Positions 10,999-22,669 of a stretch of DNA of 64,000 nt are shown here, one piece after another. The DNA lies in assembly GCA_009809945.1 (NCBI GenBank), contig WTPW01000447.1, positions 327,497 through 391,496 on the forward strand, read 5' to 3'. The DNA is from Gigaspora margarita (lineage: Eukaryota; Glomeromycota; Glomeromycetes; Diversisporales; Gigasporaceae). How positions within the stretch are numbered: the stretch's first letter is position 1; each line of letters opens with the position of its first letter. The translations under genes and the position numbers were made by a program. The notes under the pieces are model-generated. The model saw only the letters and a list, made by a program, of their open reading frames with translations. It ran no database searches and had not been told where the DNA came from.

Positions 10999-13408
10999 CT
11001 ATGCGATGAATAAATGTACTCTTTGTTTAATTACAAATTTTACAATTTTAGTGTCATTAGTAAATCAGAATTCGATTAGCAAAACATAAATCGAAAAAAG
11101 AATCAAATAATCATACTATATTGTTTGTCAAGCTGAATTTATCGAGTCACTGAATGAATTAATTAAAAGAAGTTTGGTTATATAAATTATAAGATGTATC
11201 ACAAATACAATGTATATCATATTTTTCATAATTATGTTATGATATACAGAGTATCTATGTATACCAGGAACAGAGTATAAAATATGTAGAGTATAGTTTA
11301 TAGGTAAGTTAAGTGATATTGGCAATTCTGGGCATCTGATTGAATGGTCGTTCCTTGATTTTGTATGCCATGCTTGCTGAGTTTTGTGCTTTTAAATTAC
11401 TGTTTATTGTAGTAGGGATTGATGATTAAAGGATTCTATAATATTAAAGTATATGTTTACAGTATTGATTGTTTTTATATATACATTGACTTGACTGTTT
11501 AACATTGTGCTTTCTTGATTTAATATATTTATGTGTTAATATTGTAGCTTGTTTTTACTTGTTTTATTCTGGATTTCATTTGGATTATCAATCATATATC
11601 AAGTCATTTAAGATTTTTAATTGTTATCATTTAACATCTCATTGTCCCCTTTAAAAACTATTATTATTGTTCTCGCATTACGCAGCCTTAAAATTAATAC
11701 CTTATCGACGCCCTCTCTATATTGTTCGTAAACTAACTCTTAAATGGATTGCATGATTAATCAGACAAATTAAGTGATATCCTGACTCAAATCCAAGTTA
11801 TCCGTGACTTCACGTAACTTATATATTTATAAATATGAAATTAACACTGAACATATATACCTTAATCCAATTGCAAATCAAAATTTGACTACCATAATCA
11901 GCCAACCAGTATATTCGGATAGTTATAATGGTCAAATCATGTAGATATAAACTAAATCTAATGAGGTTTTTAAAAAATTATGTTAGATAATTTTATCTGC
12001 ACATAATATCCAGCATCATATAACGTACTGACTTTCCTGTTCCTGGTTTTGCGCAAATATGTTGCGCAATTGCTTATGAATAATTTTGCTAAGTTAGAGT
12101 ATATTAGTTAGTAATTATAAAATCATATATGATTTGACCTCATTTTTAGTAATCAAACTTTTATTAATATAACAAATCTAGAATAAATCATGTTTCATAA
12201 TGGTAATTCAATTTAAATATACAGATCGATGAAACATAAATCATATACTGTAAAAGGTAATCATTGATATAAATAAATATATACAATTTATAAGTTTAAA
12301 AACCAGTTTATTTTTTGCAATATATGATGAAATTTAAATATAGATTACTGTTACAAATTTATTTTTAAACAATGTATTGTTTTACGTATTTCTTTATTTT
12401 GTATATCACATATGAATGAATATATATTTGTATATTTAATTATTGTTTTAAATAACCCAATTTTTTTCGCTGAGAGCTTTTTATAATAGTCTTTGACAAT
12501 CGCTAATTAGCAATTCATCAGTTCGGTAAAATATCTGAATTAAAAAAAATAAAATTTATCAAGCACACAAAAAATAAATATATAAATTTAGATCAATTCA
12601 AGCATATAAGTAATAAAAATGCAAATTCTTATATATTTTCTTAAATTCATAAAGTAAAAATTAAACAGTACAACATACTATATACTTTGTACTGTTTGTG
12701 CATACTGTACAATGTACTATAAAATTTGTTGACAAAAATTTTACCCAAATATATATAAATAGTTAGTACACCTTTTAAAACAGGCTAAAATTTACAAGAT
12801 AAAACTCTTGCTTTTGATAATCAATTCCAAATATATAAATTTATTGACAACAAATTATTTAAAGGCGTTAAATATTTAATAAAAATTAATTTTTTTTATA
12901 AAATATTTTTAATATTTTATAATAATTTATAATAAAATTAAATTTTTAAACTAAAAAAAAATTTGATTAAAAAATTTAATTAATTTTTAAAGTTTTAAAT
13001 TAAATTTATAATTATAAAAATATTTTATTAAGATAATAACTTTAAATTTTTAATTGAACTTTGTAGAGCTAGCTTTTCTTATTCTAAAGATAATAAAATC
13101 ATTAAATTTGACCAAAAACTCACTAAAATACAAAGATTTTTATATTTAGTTTATATATATATATATGTGTATATATATATATATAGTAATATATATAATA
13201 TAAAAATATATAATTATAAAAACTAAAATTGATATATTTTATAAATTTTTAATAAAATTTAATAAATTTATTTTTACTATAATCAGAAAAGCTAGCTTTA
13301 TAACTAGTTAAAATTTAATATATGTTGGCTTAATAAAATTTTTTAATATTAATTCATTTTTAAGCTTTTAAATTAAATTTACTATAATATTAGTTTACTA
13401 TTAATTTA
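10999..13408. other. AT-rich gene-free stretch
   Basis: No coding exon, RNA gene or clear mobile end found. A (TA)n microsatellite lies at about 13147-13200. A short inverted pair GAGCTAGCTTTTCTT / AGAAAAGCTAGCTTT at about 13066 and 13287 brackets it. Confidence 0.45.
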
Positions 13409-13572
13409 GGGGCATGCCATTTATTACGTAATATTTTTACTTAGTACCACTCTCATCCATGTATGGTATGATTACTTTATCTAATTCAGATTGGTTAATA
13501 TAATATATAGACATGATCACTACCTTTGACCATGTATTCATGGTAAAAATTACGTAATAAATGGCATGCCCC
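13409..13572. mobile_element. PIF/Harbinger-type MITE, 164 bp
   Basis: Terminal inverted repeats GGGGCATGCCATTTATTAC / GTAATAAATGGCATGCCCC, flanked by TTA on both sides (13406-13408, 13573-13575). The 3-bp TTA/TAA duplication and G-rich tip are diagnostic of PIF/Harbinger. A second copy, carrying an insertion, is at 51483-51836. Confidence 0.85.
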
Positions 13573-13743
13573 TTACTATAAATTTTATATGTAAATTTAG
13601 CCATGTTTGGATTTGTACACCTTATATCAAATCTATTAATTTTATTTTAATAATTTTTTTATAATTTTAAAATAAAATATAGATTAAAAACAATATAAAT
13701 TTTATTATTTTTATTATTATCTAATAAATTAATATTTTTAAAT

Positions 13744-14942
13744 AGGGTTTGGGTTTTATAGCTTACTTGTTAAGTTGCCAAACCCCATGGTAGTTAAGTC
13801 AAGGTCCATGGTTCGAGTCAGGCTAGAGGCGAAAAATACTCTGTAACCTAAAAAAGGAGCCAAAAATCGAATACGGAGCCCTGTGGAAGTTCAAGTAAAG
13901 TACAGATCTAGTATAGGAATTCCCGGAAGGAGATCCAGCCATAGAGAGTTGGCATTATGTGCAATGGTTGATATTGCAGAAGGTTTTGGGCAAATAGGTT
14001 GCACATGTAAATTCACGATTAGCTGGATAGCACCAACAACCCCTAGGTGGTCTAGGGGATCTTGATTGGGAGAATAATACTAGTGTCACAAAAACTAGAG
14101 TAACAGGTAATGTGGTGAATATAGTAAAGACCTATGGTAAAGGATTGGCCTAACTAGGTCTGGAACACCTCTGGCACTATACAAGATTGGAAGTTGTATT
14201 AGGTACTATGTTGTACATTACTAACTTCAGTAATGGGTGCCATGCTGGTGCATTATAAGTCAAGGTTCCAGGCCTCCTTGCAGTACCAAGCTGGAAGTGA
14301 AAATGACTGTCGGTAGTACACTCACACTAGATGGGAAGCTTATAGTGATCATGCTACAGATGATACCAACTATGGTAGCACTAAAAAGACAAGTGGTATA
14401 CTGCAGAATAACAACCAGAATTTCGATAAATCTGGCTGTGCCCGTTCGGGGAAGGTTGTGGCTTGAGATACAGATCGTGTTATAGCAGCACCCCAAAGTT
14501 GGCTTAAGATACAAACACAATGGTAGCAGTACAACATGTACTCAAATCAGAGTGGTACTAAATCAAATATAAGGCCATGTATACCAATTTGGAAGCAATA
14601 AAAGCGAAAAACCACCAAAATGAACCAAACTAGGAGAAAAAAAAGTTGCTACAGGAAGTAGATAGAGGAACAAGGTACCAATAATAATATAGAAGATCTT
14701 GTATAGAAATAGGTAGATTGTACACCAGCTAAGAAGGTAATTGATGGGGTAATAGCCGTTAGTTAGATTCTAAAAAATAGCAAAGGTACGACTAAATTGC
14801 TAGAGTGGGTGTCATTAAGTAATTAGTGTAGCACAACTCATAGACTGTAATATTCAATTGTACTAAGTTCTAAGAATCTTAATTAATAAAGACTTACAGC
14901 ATATAAGCAATTTAAAAAAATATATATATATATATATTTATA
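13744..14942 (+). mobile_element. tRNA-headed retroposon (SINE-like), 1.2 kb
   Basis: Bounded by a 13-bp duplication AATATTTTTAAAT (13731-13743 and 14943-14955). The left end resembles a tRNA gene: box-A-like TATAGCTTACTTGTTAAG and box-B-like GGTTCGAGTC about 60 bp later. The 3' end is an A/TA tail. The body is GC-richer than its surroundings and has only short frames (60-86 codons) on both strands, so I treat it as non-coding. It was presumably moved by a LINE reverse transcriptase elsewhere in the genome. Confidence 0.7.
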
Positions 14943-14955
14943 AATATTTTTAAAT

Positions 14956-15770
14956 GCTGTACTAAATTTAGTATAGCAAGTTTTGCAATTTGTATTTTCA
15001 TTTAAAGCTAATTTATACCAAATTTTTATAAATAACTTTTGCTAAAATTTTATATAGAAAAAATATTGGTATTAAAAAATATTTTAGCAAAGTTTAAATA
15101 AAAATTATTATTGATTGTTAAAATATAATTTTTTTAATTTGTACTAAATTTAGTACAAAGCACTTACAGATACCTATTAAAATATTTCTATTTAGTCAAC
15201 AATTGCTTTATAATTACTATTACTTTTTTTTGAAAAATTTTAATTGTCATATAGTTTGCATGTCAAATTAAAATTTTTATAAAAAATTGGAAGATATTAA
15301 TAATAAAACTTCTTATAATTATATACAATTTTTATTAAAATTTATAATATATATATTAAAATATGCTTTTTATAATAGTATAAATTTTAATAATTAAAAC
15401 ATATAATAAAAATAGATTTGTATATATTGTAAAGTTTTCTGTAGTGGGTTCAAATTTTCTATAGTTATACAAAATTATTGGTTTTGATTGGTCTATATCA
15501 CATAATTATCATATGATAAAAATGATACCTGATCTTTAAATACATGTTTCTCGTTAAATATTTAGCCAATTTTAATAATTTTACTACTAATAGAATCAGA
15601 AAAACCTATTCTACAAACTTTAATTTAGAAATAAAAAATTAACTTAATAAAATTTTTTAAAATAGTAAAAATAAAAAAATTGACCATTGAGATCATATAA
15701 AAAATGATCTGCATGTACTCTACCCTTAAATAAATTTAATAATAAAATTATCTCTTTATAATTATGACCA
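14956..15770. other. AT-rich gene-free stretch
   Basis: Only A/T-rich sequence with local hairpins. No gene, RNA or resolved mobile element. Confidence 0.4.
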
Positions 15771-15774
15771 TAAA

Positions 15775-16125
15775 TAGTTGTTATATATAAAAGCTAAATA
15801 TATATTATTAAATAATTGATTTTTATGTAATAAGAAAAGTTATTTAGGAGAACAAAATTTACTTGCTATAAATTTTTCATATAAATTAGAATTTTTTATT
15901 AATTCATTTTTTTTATTTTATGCTTTTGTAAAAAAATTAAAAAAATTTTAATTTTTTTTAGAAAAATAAAATAAAGAATATATTAATAAAAAGTTCTTCA
16001 ATTTATATAAAAATTTTATAGTAAGTGTACTTTGTTCTTTCAAATAATATTTTTTATTATATAAAAGTTGATTCACTTAGTTAAATTTAGATTTTTATAT
16101 ATGACAACTATCTGTGTTCATATAT
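15775..16125. repeat. Palindrome of about 340 bp (copy A)
   Basis: Outer words GTTGTTATATATAAAAG and TTTTATATATGACAACT face each other. Inner arms include TTATGTAATAAGAAAAGTT / TTTTTTATTATATAAAAGTT. A closely related palindrome occupies about 20300-20640, so the unit occurs on both sides of the 16161-20290 composite. Confidence 0.6.
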
Positions 16126-16622
16126 AAAAATTTTTTAAACTCATTTTTTTAAAAAATTTTATATTAGGCATAGGACATGTCCCCTTGAAATAGGTCCAAA
16201 TGTTTTCTATAATTAAAAATTTTAAAAAATATATGAATTTACTATATAACTTTGAGCTAAGATCTTCTTAAATCTAACTTATTAACTTAAAATTAAATTT
16301 TGCAGATATATAGAACAAGAAAAGAAGAAAATTTTAAGCTTAAAAACTATATTAAAATTTTGCCAATTTTGCACTTTTTCAAAATGTAACTCTGTTAAAA
16401 ACAAATATTTACTAATTTTAAATTAGCAGTTATGTGTAAAATTATGCTCTGAACAACTTTACTTAGGGAGCAGAAGTAGGTTACCTTGTAAGAAAAATGG
16501 GTTATCTATGTACTAAATTTAAAATTTATCGTATTTCATGATATAACTTTTTTACTTATTAGTTAACCTACTTTGGGCTCTTAAGCAAAGTTGTTCAGCA
16601 TGTAATTTTACATTATATTTTA

Positions 16623-16808
16623 NNNNNNNNNNNNNNNNNNNNNNNNNNNNNNNNNNNNNNNNNNNNNNNNNNNNNNNNNNNNNNNNNNNNNNNNNNNNNN
16701 NNNNNNNNNNNNNNNNNNNNNNNNNNNNNNNNNNNNNNNNNNNNNNNNNNNNNNNNNNNNNNNNNNNNNNNNNNNNNNNNNNNNNNNNNNNNNNNNNNNN
16801 NNNNNNNN
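16623..16808. other. Assembly gap (186 N) at a palindrome centre
   Basis: The flanks are exact mirror images (TGTAATTTTACATTATATTTTA before, TAAAATATAATGTAAAATTACA after, each 22 bases), so the gap lies on the symmetry axis of the palindrome. The homologous centre at about 59288-59460 is poly-A/poly-T hairpin sequence. Confidence 0.95.
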
Positions 16809-16925
16809 TAAAATATAATGTAAAATTACATGCTGAACAACTTTGCTTAAGAGCCCAAAATAGGTTACCTAATAAGAAAAAAGTTATATTATGAAATACA
16901 ATAAATTTTAGAATTTTTTATTTTT

Positions 16926-17270
16926 TCGCTTATGCGATATATCGCACCCTATAAGATCTGGTGTAATGCGAAATCAAAACAATCTGGTGTAATGTGAAAT
17001 CAAAACAATAAAATAAATTCGTTAGTTTAGGGTTAGGGTGAGGGTTAGGTTAGGGTTAGGGTAGGGTGCTTTAGCAAGGTAGTTCTAACCCAAAATTTCG
17101 AAAGGAATTTTTTTTGTTAGAGCTCGAGAGATGGTTTTATAGGCAAAATTTCGTGTTATAGCCGATGTTTGAAAAAAAATCGTAATCGGTTCGATTTCAC
17201 GTTACACCTGATCCTGCATTATAATTGGCTGATCAGGGGTGGCGATACATCGCCATAGCGATAAATTATA
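16926..17270. mobile_element. TTAGGG-containing MITE, copy 2, best preserved
   Basis: Ends TTCGCTTATGCGATATATCG and GGCGATACATCGCCATAGCG. Inner words ATCTGGTGTAATGCGAAATC and GATTTCACGTTACACCTGATC face each other. Between them are the TTAGGG tract and TTGTTAGAGCTCGAGAGATGG. About 345 bp, inserted in the right half of the giant palindrome. Confidence 0.7.
17034..17067 (+). repeat. Degenerate interstitial telomere-like TTAGGG tract
   Basis: Five to six TTAGGG-like units (TTAGGG, TTAGGGTGAGGG, TTAGG, TTAGGG, TTAGGG). Shorter versions lie at 10773-10787, 35698-35712 and 42403-42420. It sits inside a dispersed MITE, so it is not evidence of a chromosome end. Confidence 0.85.
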
Positions 17271-17375
17271 AAATCCTAAATTTTAACTTTAGTACATAGG
17301 TAACCCATTTTTCTTACAAGATAAACTACTTCTATCGCCTAAGTAAAGTTGTTCAGAGCATAATTTTACATATAA

Positions 17376-18283
17376 GGGGGCTTCCAGAAATTACATAATA
17401 TTTTTTACTAATAAATTTCAAAATTTTACCCCACCCACCCACACCTGATACTCTATTAGCCAATCAAATTTTATATTTTTTAAAATTTATTCATATGTTC
17501 AATTTTTATGAAATTGATAATAACTATTGCTCTACTGAACCAATTTAGATGATTTAACTACCAAAATGTTCATCTCACTGAGATGATTCTAACAAGCCCA
17601 AAATTGTTAAAATCTAATCACAGGGTCCCAAGATCATTCAACTTTTGTGNAATTTNAATAGTAATTTTTTAGAATCACTAAGTAAATATCTTTAATATTG
17701 AATAACTTTTGATTTACTGGCCCGTTTTGGATGATTTAACTACCAAAATGTTCGTCTCAGTGAGGCGATTCTGACAAGCCCAAAACCGCTAAATTTTAAT
17801 AACAGGATTCCAAGATCGATAAAGATTTTATAGTTTGTTTAACAATACAAATCTTTATCGATCTTGGAATTCTGTGATTAGAATTTGGCGATTTTGGGCC
17901 TTTTAGAATCGTCTCACTGAGACGAACATTTTGGTAGTTAAATCATCCAAAACGGGCCAGTGGATCAAAAGTTATTCAATATTAAAGATATTTACTTAGT
18001 GATTCTAAAAAATTACTATTAAAATTACACAAAAGTTGAACGATCTTGGGACCCAGTGAATAGATGTTAACGATTTTGGGCTTGTTAGAATCGACTCAAT
18101 GAGACGAACATTTTGGTAGTTAAATCATCTAAATTGGTCCAGTAGATCAATAGTTATTAATAATTTTATAATTTTATACTTTTGGCCAGAATTATAAAAT
18201 TTTGACCAGAATTATAATTATAACCAAATATTTTTGGGAACCCACCCACCCACTAAAAAATTATGTAATTTCTGGAAGCCCTC
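17376..18283. mobile_element. PIF/Harbinger-like foldback element, 0.9 kb
   Basis: Tips GGGGGCTTCCAGAAATTACA / TGTAATTTCTGGAAGCCCTC, flanked by TAA on both sides (17373-17375, 18284-18286). The interior is a palindrome centred near 17835, with arms holding GATGATTTAACTACCAAAAT and GATTCTAACAAGCCCAAAAT words. No transposase. Confidence 0.75.
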
Positions 18284-18513
18284 TAACTGCTAATTTAAAA
18301 TTAGTAAATATTTGTTTTTGACAGAGTTACATTTTGAAAAAGTGCAAAATTGGCAAAATTTTAATACAGTTTTTAAGCTCAAAATTTTCTTCTTTTCTTG
18401 TTCTATATACCCGCAAAATTTAATTTTAAGTTAATAAGTTAGATTTAAGAAGATCTTAGCTCAAAATTATATAGTAAATTCATATGAGGCACAGTCAATT
18501 AAAATACAGCTTA

Positions 18514-18665
18514 GAGCCATGTCATTAATCACCTGATTATTTTTTATTAGAGGCCTACGCCTCTTCCCCTCTCTTTAATATAGATTTGGTCAGGTCTCTA
18601 TATATAATTTCAACATTTTTTACCCCATCCCCCCCTAAAAAATCATCTGATTTTTGTCACTCCCC
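18514..18665. mobile_element. PIF/Harbinger-type MITE, 152 bp
   Basis: Begins GAGCCATGTCATTAATCACC and ends TCATCTGATTTTTGTCACTC plus CCC, with TTA/TAA at the flanks (one mismatch). A near-identical copy at 43006-43159 has TAA on both sides, which fixes the family. Confidence 0.75.
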
Positions 18666-18719
18666 TAAGGCATTGTTAAGATGAGAGGTATTTTTAAAAC
18701 AGAGAATCTTGTTAAAATA

Positions 18720-19455
18720 GAAGATTTTGTTAAAATATCTCTGTAACCACTTGATCAAATTTGATGAAAATTTTTTTATTTGAATTCAATAAATCTGTAG
18801 AATTCAAATAAAAAAATTTCATCAAATTTGATCAAGTGGTTGCAGAGATATCCTTGATCAAAGTTTTGTTAACAAATTTAAACGTATCTGTCATGTGATA
18901 TGCATTTTGAAATTCTCTAAAACTTTGATCAAAGATATCTCTGCAAGCACTTGATCAAATTTGATGAAAAGTTTTTTATTTGAATTCTATGGATCCATAG
19001 AATTCAAATAAAAAAAATTTATTGAATTTGATCAGGTGGTTGCAGAGATATCTATGATCAAAGTTTTGTCAAAAATTTAAACGTATTTGTCATGTAATAT
19101 GCATTTTGAAATTCTCTAAAACTTTGATCAAATACATTTTTGCAACTACTTGATCAAATTTGATGAAAATTTTTTTATTTGAATTTTATCGATTCATAGA
19201 ATTCAAATAAAAAAAATTTCATCAAATTTGATTAGGTGGTTGCTAAGATACCTTTGCCCAAAGTTTTAGAAAAATTTGGTACAGCTTGTATTTTAATAGA
19301 CGTTTTGATTTTTTTTAAAACTTTGAGTGAAGGTATCTTGGCAACCACCTGATTAAATTTGATGAAATTTTTTTTTATTTGAATTCTATGGATCCATAGA
19401 ATTCAAATAAAAAAATTTTTATCGAATTTGATCAAGTGGTTGCTAAGATATCTTC
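18720..19455. repeat. Array of four hairpins at 200-bp spacing
   Basis: Centres lie at about 18793, 18993, 19193 and 19393. Each hairpin has arms TTGATCAAATTTGATGAAAA ... TTTCATCAAATTTGATCAAG around a GAATTC...GAATTC tip. The spacers carry GGTTGCAGAGATATC and AAACGTATTTGTCATG. Hairpins of the same design recur singly at about 20920-20995, 21085-21215 and 21320-21425. Confidence 0.8.
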
Positions 19456-20299
19456 GCTCAAAGTTAAGATTTTCATTTCAAATTTTATATATTCAAAAGT
19501 GGGCTTTACATTTAAAAGCAGATTTTACATATTTTATATATTCAAAAAGGGTTTTACATATTCAAAAGCGAATTTACATATTTTATATATTCAAAAGTGG
19601 GTTTTACATATTTTAAATATCAATGAAGATTTCATCTAATTTAGCTAATCAATGCAAGTTTTACTAGCAGGTATTGCTTTTTTCACTATCATAAAATTAA
19701 AATAAAAATTTTATTTATATAATTGTCAATCTCAAAATAATTTTTCTATATACATACCATAGTATTATTATCTGTTTATGATCTATATTAGAGATGTCTG
19801 GGGTCCTGTTACAAATTTGTATAGATTTTTATTAATTACAGTTTTAAAAAATTTGCACTATATTTATTTACTCAATACTAGATATTATAATTTAGTTTTT
19901 AGTGAATTACTATAAAATTTATATGTGATAATCCAACTTTTAGCAATTTACTTGATTTTAGGGGTAGCAAAAATGCCTAAATTTATGCAGGTCAGTTATG
20001 ACCTCTATGAGAAATGCTCATGGTCCTCTAATTTCTAAAATTTATTTTTAAATCGCTTTTATTTACATATGGCATTTAGAAAAATAAGTATTGACAAAAA
20101 TTTTATTATGTAAATCGATGCTTTAAATGCTAAATCATATAGTTGAATGCTTGCTTTATTTGATAGTTTTGTTAACTCATTTTAGCAAAAAATACCATAA
20201 GCCATGTTTTAATTGACTGCTCCCTATATGTTTTTTTTAAAAATTTTAATTATAGAAAGCAATAAATGGGACATGTCCTATGCCTAATATATGAATAAA

Positions 20300-20640
20300 A
20301 AAAGTTGTTATATAAAAAAGTCTAAATTTAACTAAGTTAACTTTTATGTAATAGAAAATTTGTTTAGAAAGACAAAATATACTTTTCATAAAATTTTTAT
20401 ATAAATTGAAGAAATTTTAATTAATATGTTTCTTCATTTTATATTTCTAAGAAAAAAAATTAAAATTTTTTTAATTTTTTTTACAGAAGTGTAAAATAAA
20501 GAAATAAATTAATAAAAAATTTTTTGATTTATATAAAAATTTTATAACAAGTGTATTTTGTTTTTCTGAACAACTTTTTTTATTACATAAAAATTGATTC
20601 ACTTAATAATATTTAGACTTTTATATATGACAACTATTTG
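20300..20640. repeat. Palindrome of about 340 bp (copy B)
   Basis: Second copy of the 15775-16125 palindrome. Words GTTGTTATATAAAAAAGTC and GACTTTTATATATGACAACT face each other, with TTACATAAAAATTGATTCAC inside. Confidence 0.6.
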
Positions 20641-22278
20641 CATTTGTATATAAAAATTTTTAAAATTTTTTTTTAAAAAAATTTATTATATTTTATCTTC
20701 TTATAATCACACTTATTTATTATTTTTATCTAATATAATTATATAGAAGTAAGTAATTCTTTGTAAGCATTGTAAGTAAACCTTTATATAATCACCAAAT
20801 AAGTATATAACAAAATACATAATTATATAGAGGGATAACTATATTACAAAGAAGCTATACTAAAATACTACTAAAATTGTTTATAAGAACTTTTATTGAA
20901 GATATTTTTGTAAATTCTTGATCTAATTCAATTAAAGTTTTTTATTTTAATTCAAATAAAAAAATTGTATTGAATTTGATCAAAAACTTACAAAGATATA
21001 TTTAATAAAAGATTAATTCTAAAAACATATGGGGAACATCAATAGAAAAGGGACAAATCATTTTTAATAACTTTTTTTAAATTTTTAAATTAAAATATCT
21101 TGACAACTACCAAATCAAATTTAATATTTTTTTTTGTTTTAATTCTATAACTATAAAAAATTAAAATAAAAAAAAATTTAATTAAATTTGGTTAAGTAGT
21201 TGTTAAGTTATTTTATCTTAAAGTTGAAAAAACTTTTACTTAAAGATTTGTCCCTTTTCTATTAATATCTCTATATAATATAAAGAAACTGTACTAAAAT
21301 TGTTTACAAATGCTTTATCAAAGATATCTTCACAAGCTCTTAACCAAATTTGATAAAAATTTTTTATTTTAATTCTACAAATCCATAGAATTCAAATAAA
21401 AAATTTTTATCAAATTTGGTCAAGAACTTGTAGAAATAATATTAATAATATTAATAAAAGGTTTGAAATTTTAAAATATTTAAGTAAAAAATTAAGAAAT
21501 TATAGTGTAAATAGTATTTATTGTAGTGTAAATAGCAATGCCCTAAAAAATAATATTATATTTCAATAAGATAAAATTAATTAAATATTAAAGCTATTAC
21601 AGGCATGATAGCTAGTATATAACTTTTGGGTAAACTACTTAAATTAGGCAACCAAAAGTTGAACATGTAGCTAGTTGTACTTTCATTTGTAAGTATAATT
21701 AATTAATATATAATTAATAAAATTCTAAGGTCCCAAAGACAAATACTTTGAAAAAAAATTAAATATTAAAGCTTATATATAAAATATGGGTTGATTAATT
21801 AGCTCTAATAAAAGTGGATAAAAAAATTTAAAATGTTTATATTAAAGCTAATATAATCTCTGTATATATTGTTCAGAGTTCTCATATAAGGGCCCAAAAT
21901 TTGAAAAATATTACAATCAAGAGTACATATTTGTTAATTGCAAGTTTTTAATATTAAATATAATTTTTTTTTTGATAATTAAACAAATTATATATTGCTC
22001 TTGTTATATCAATATCTAATTATATAACATTATAGAAAATTTTTTCATACTAACAATTTTTCAAAAATTTAATATAAATTATTATATAATTTATTGTATC
22101 AATATTTTGAATTTTTTTACTAATATCTCAAAAATATTAATATAAAAGTAACATATATATTTTAATATTTATTTTTTTAGCATTTTGCATGCAAAAATTC
22201 CAACTATTTCTAGAAGTTAATTTACTTTTTTTGTGAATACAAATGAATTTTTGCAGTACTAAATAATTTCAATTGATA
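20641..22278. other. Gene-free AT-rich stretch with single hairpins
   Basis: Contains three hairpins related to the 200-bp array (20920-21425). Also has words (CTTCTTATAATCACAC, CTTTATATAATCAC) shared with the ACTGTC-type elements at 27681 and 44568. No gene. Confidence 0.45.
21608..21692 (+). repeat. Truncated copy of the tRNA-headed retroposon body
   Basis: GGTAAACTACTTAAATTAGG and AACATGTAGCTAGTTGTACT match the 3' body of the retroposons at 54985-57185. Only about 80 bp survives. Confidence 0.6.
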
Positions 22279-22280
22279 TA

Positions 22281-22630
22281 CAGTTTTGGCCAGCATAAGA
22301 TATCCACTTTTTATATATAAATACAAAATTGCTTATAATTTACAAACAAATAACTTTAAAAAAATCTGTCTTACAAATTTGTTGCTTTTAGTCTAAACTA
22401 CAATTCTGTAAGAAAAATTTTTATTTTTATTATAAATTTAAAAAGTTATTTAAGTCTAAAATTAATATGTAATCAAAAATTTGGCATTTAATATATTAAA
22501 AAATTGGTTTTATAAATTTTTAACCAATTAGAAGTTTTGTTACACAAAAAATAGCCAATCAGATTTGAGTATAAATCTCAAAATTTGGTGCTTTTAAAAA
22601 AAAATGGATATCTTATGCTGGCCCGAACTG
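22281..22630. mobile_element. Tc1/mariner-type MITE, 350 bp
   Basis: Tips CAGTTTTGGCCAGCATAAGA and TCTTATGCTGGCCCGAACTG, with TA on both flanks (22279-22280, 22631-22632) and ATATCCA/TGGATAT inside. No coding content. Confidence 0.8.
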
Positions 22631-22669
22631 TATAATAACTAGAGCTGCAGATATTTAAAAGGTCCAAGG

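Larger units (their letters stand above)
18485..20224. mobile_element. Inverted-repeat element carrying a hairpin array
   Basis: Ends GGCACAGTCAATTAAAATAC and TGTTTTAATTGACTGCTCC face each other, with GCTTA/TAAGC just inside. Contents: a 152-bp PIF/Harbinger MITE and the 200-bp hairpin array. The exact boundaries and duplication are uncertain (ATATG occurs at both flanks). Confidence 0.55.
16161..20290. mobile_element. 4.1-kb composite giant palindrome with nested elements
   Basis: Starts ATATTAGGCATAGGACATGT and ends ACATGTCCTATGCCTAATAT. Arms repeat in mirror order: TTAACTTAAAATTAAATTT, GAACAAGAAAAGAAGAAAA, GTAGGTTACCTTGTAAG, GGGTTATCTATGTAC and TTAAGCAAAGTTGTTCAGCA. A related, uninterrupted version is at 58860-59895, about 1.03 kb. 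This copy has been lengthened by a TTAGGG-type element (16926-17270), a PIF/Harbinger-like element (17376-18283) and a third element (about 18485-20224). No transposase gene is present. Confidence 0.65.

Noticed and set aside
14237..14520. Overlapping 82- and 86-codon frames on both strands
   Set aside because: They lie inside a tRNA-headed retroposon, conflict with each other and carry no recognisable motif.
17034..17067. A chromosome end or telomere
   Set aside because: The tract is short and degenerate, internal to a MITE, with hundreds of bases of ordinary sequence on both sides.
18720..19455. A CRISPR-like repeat/spacer array
   Set aside because: The repeats are long hairpins with conserved spacers in a eukaryotic AT-rich context; there are no unique spacers or cas genes.
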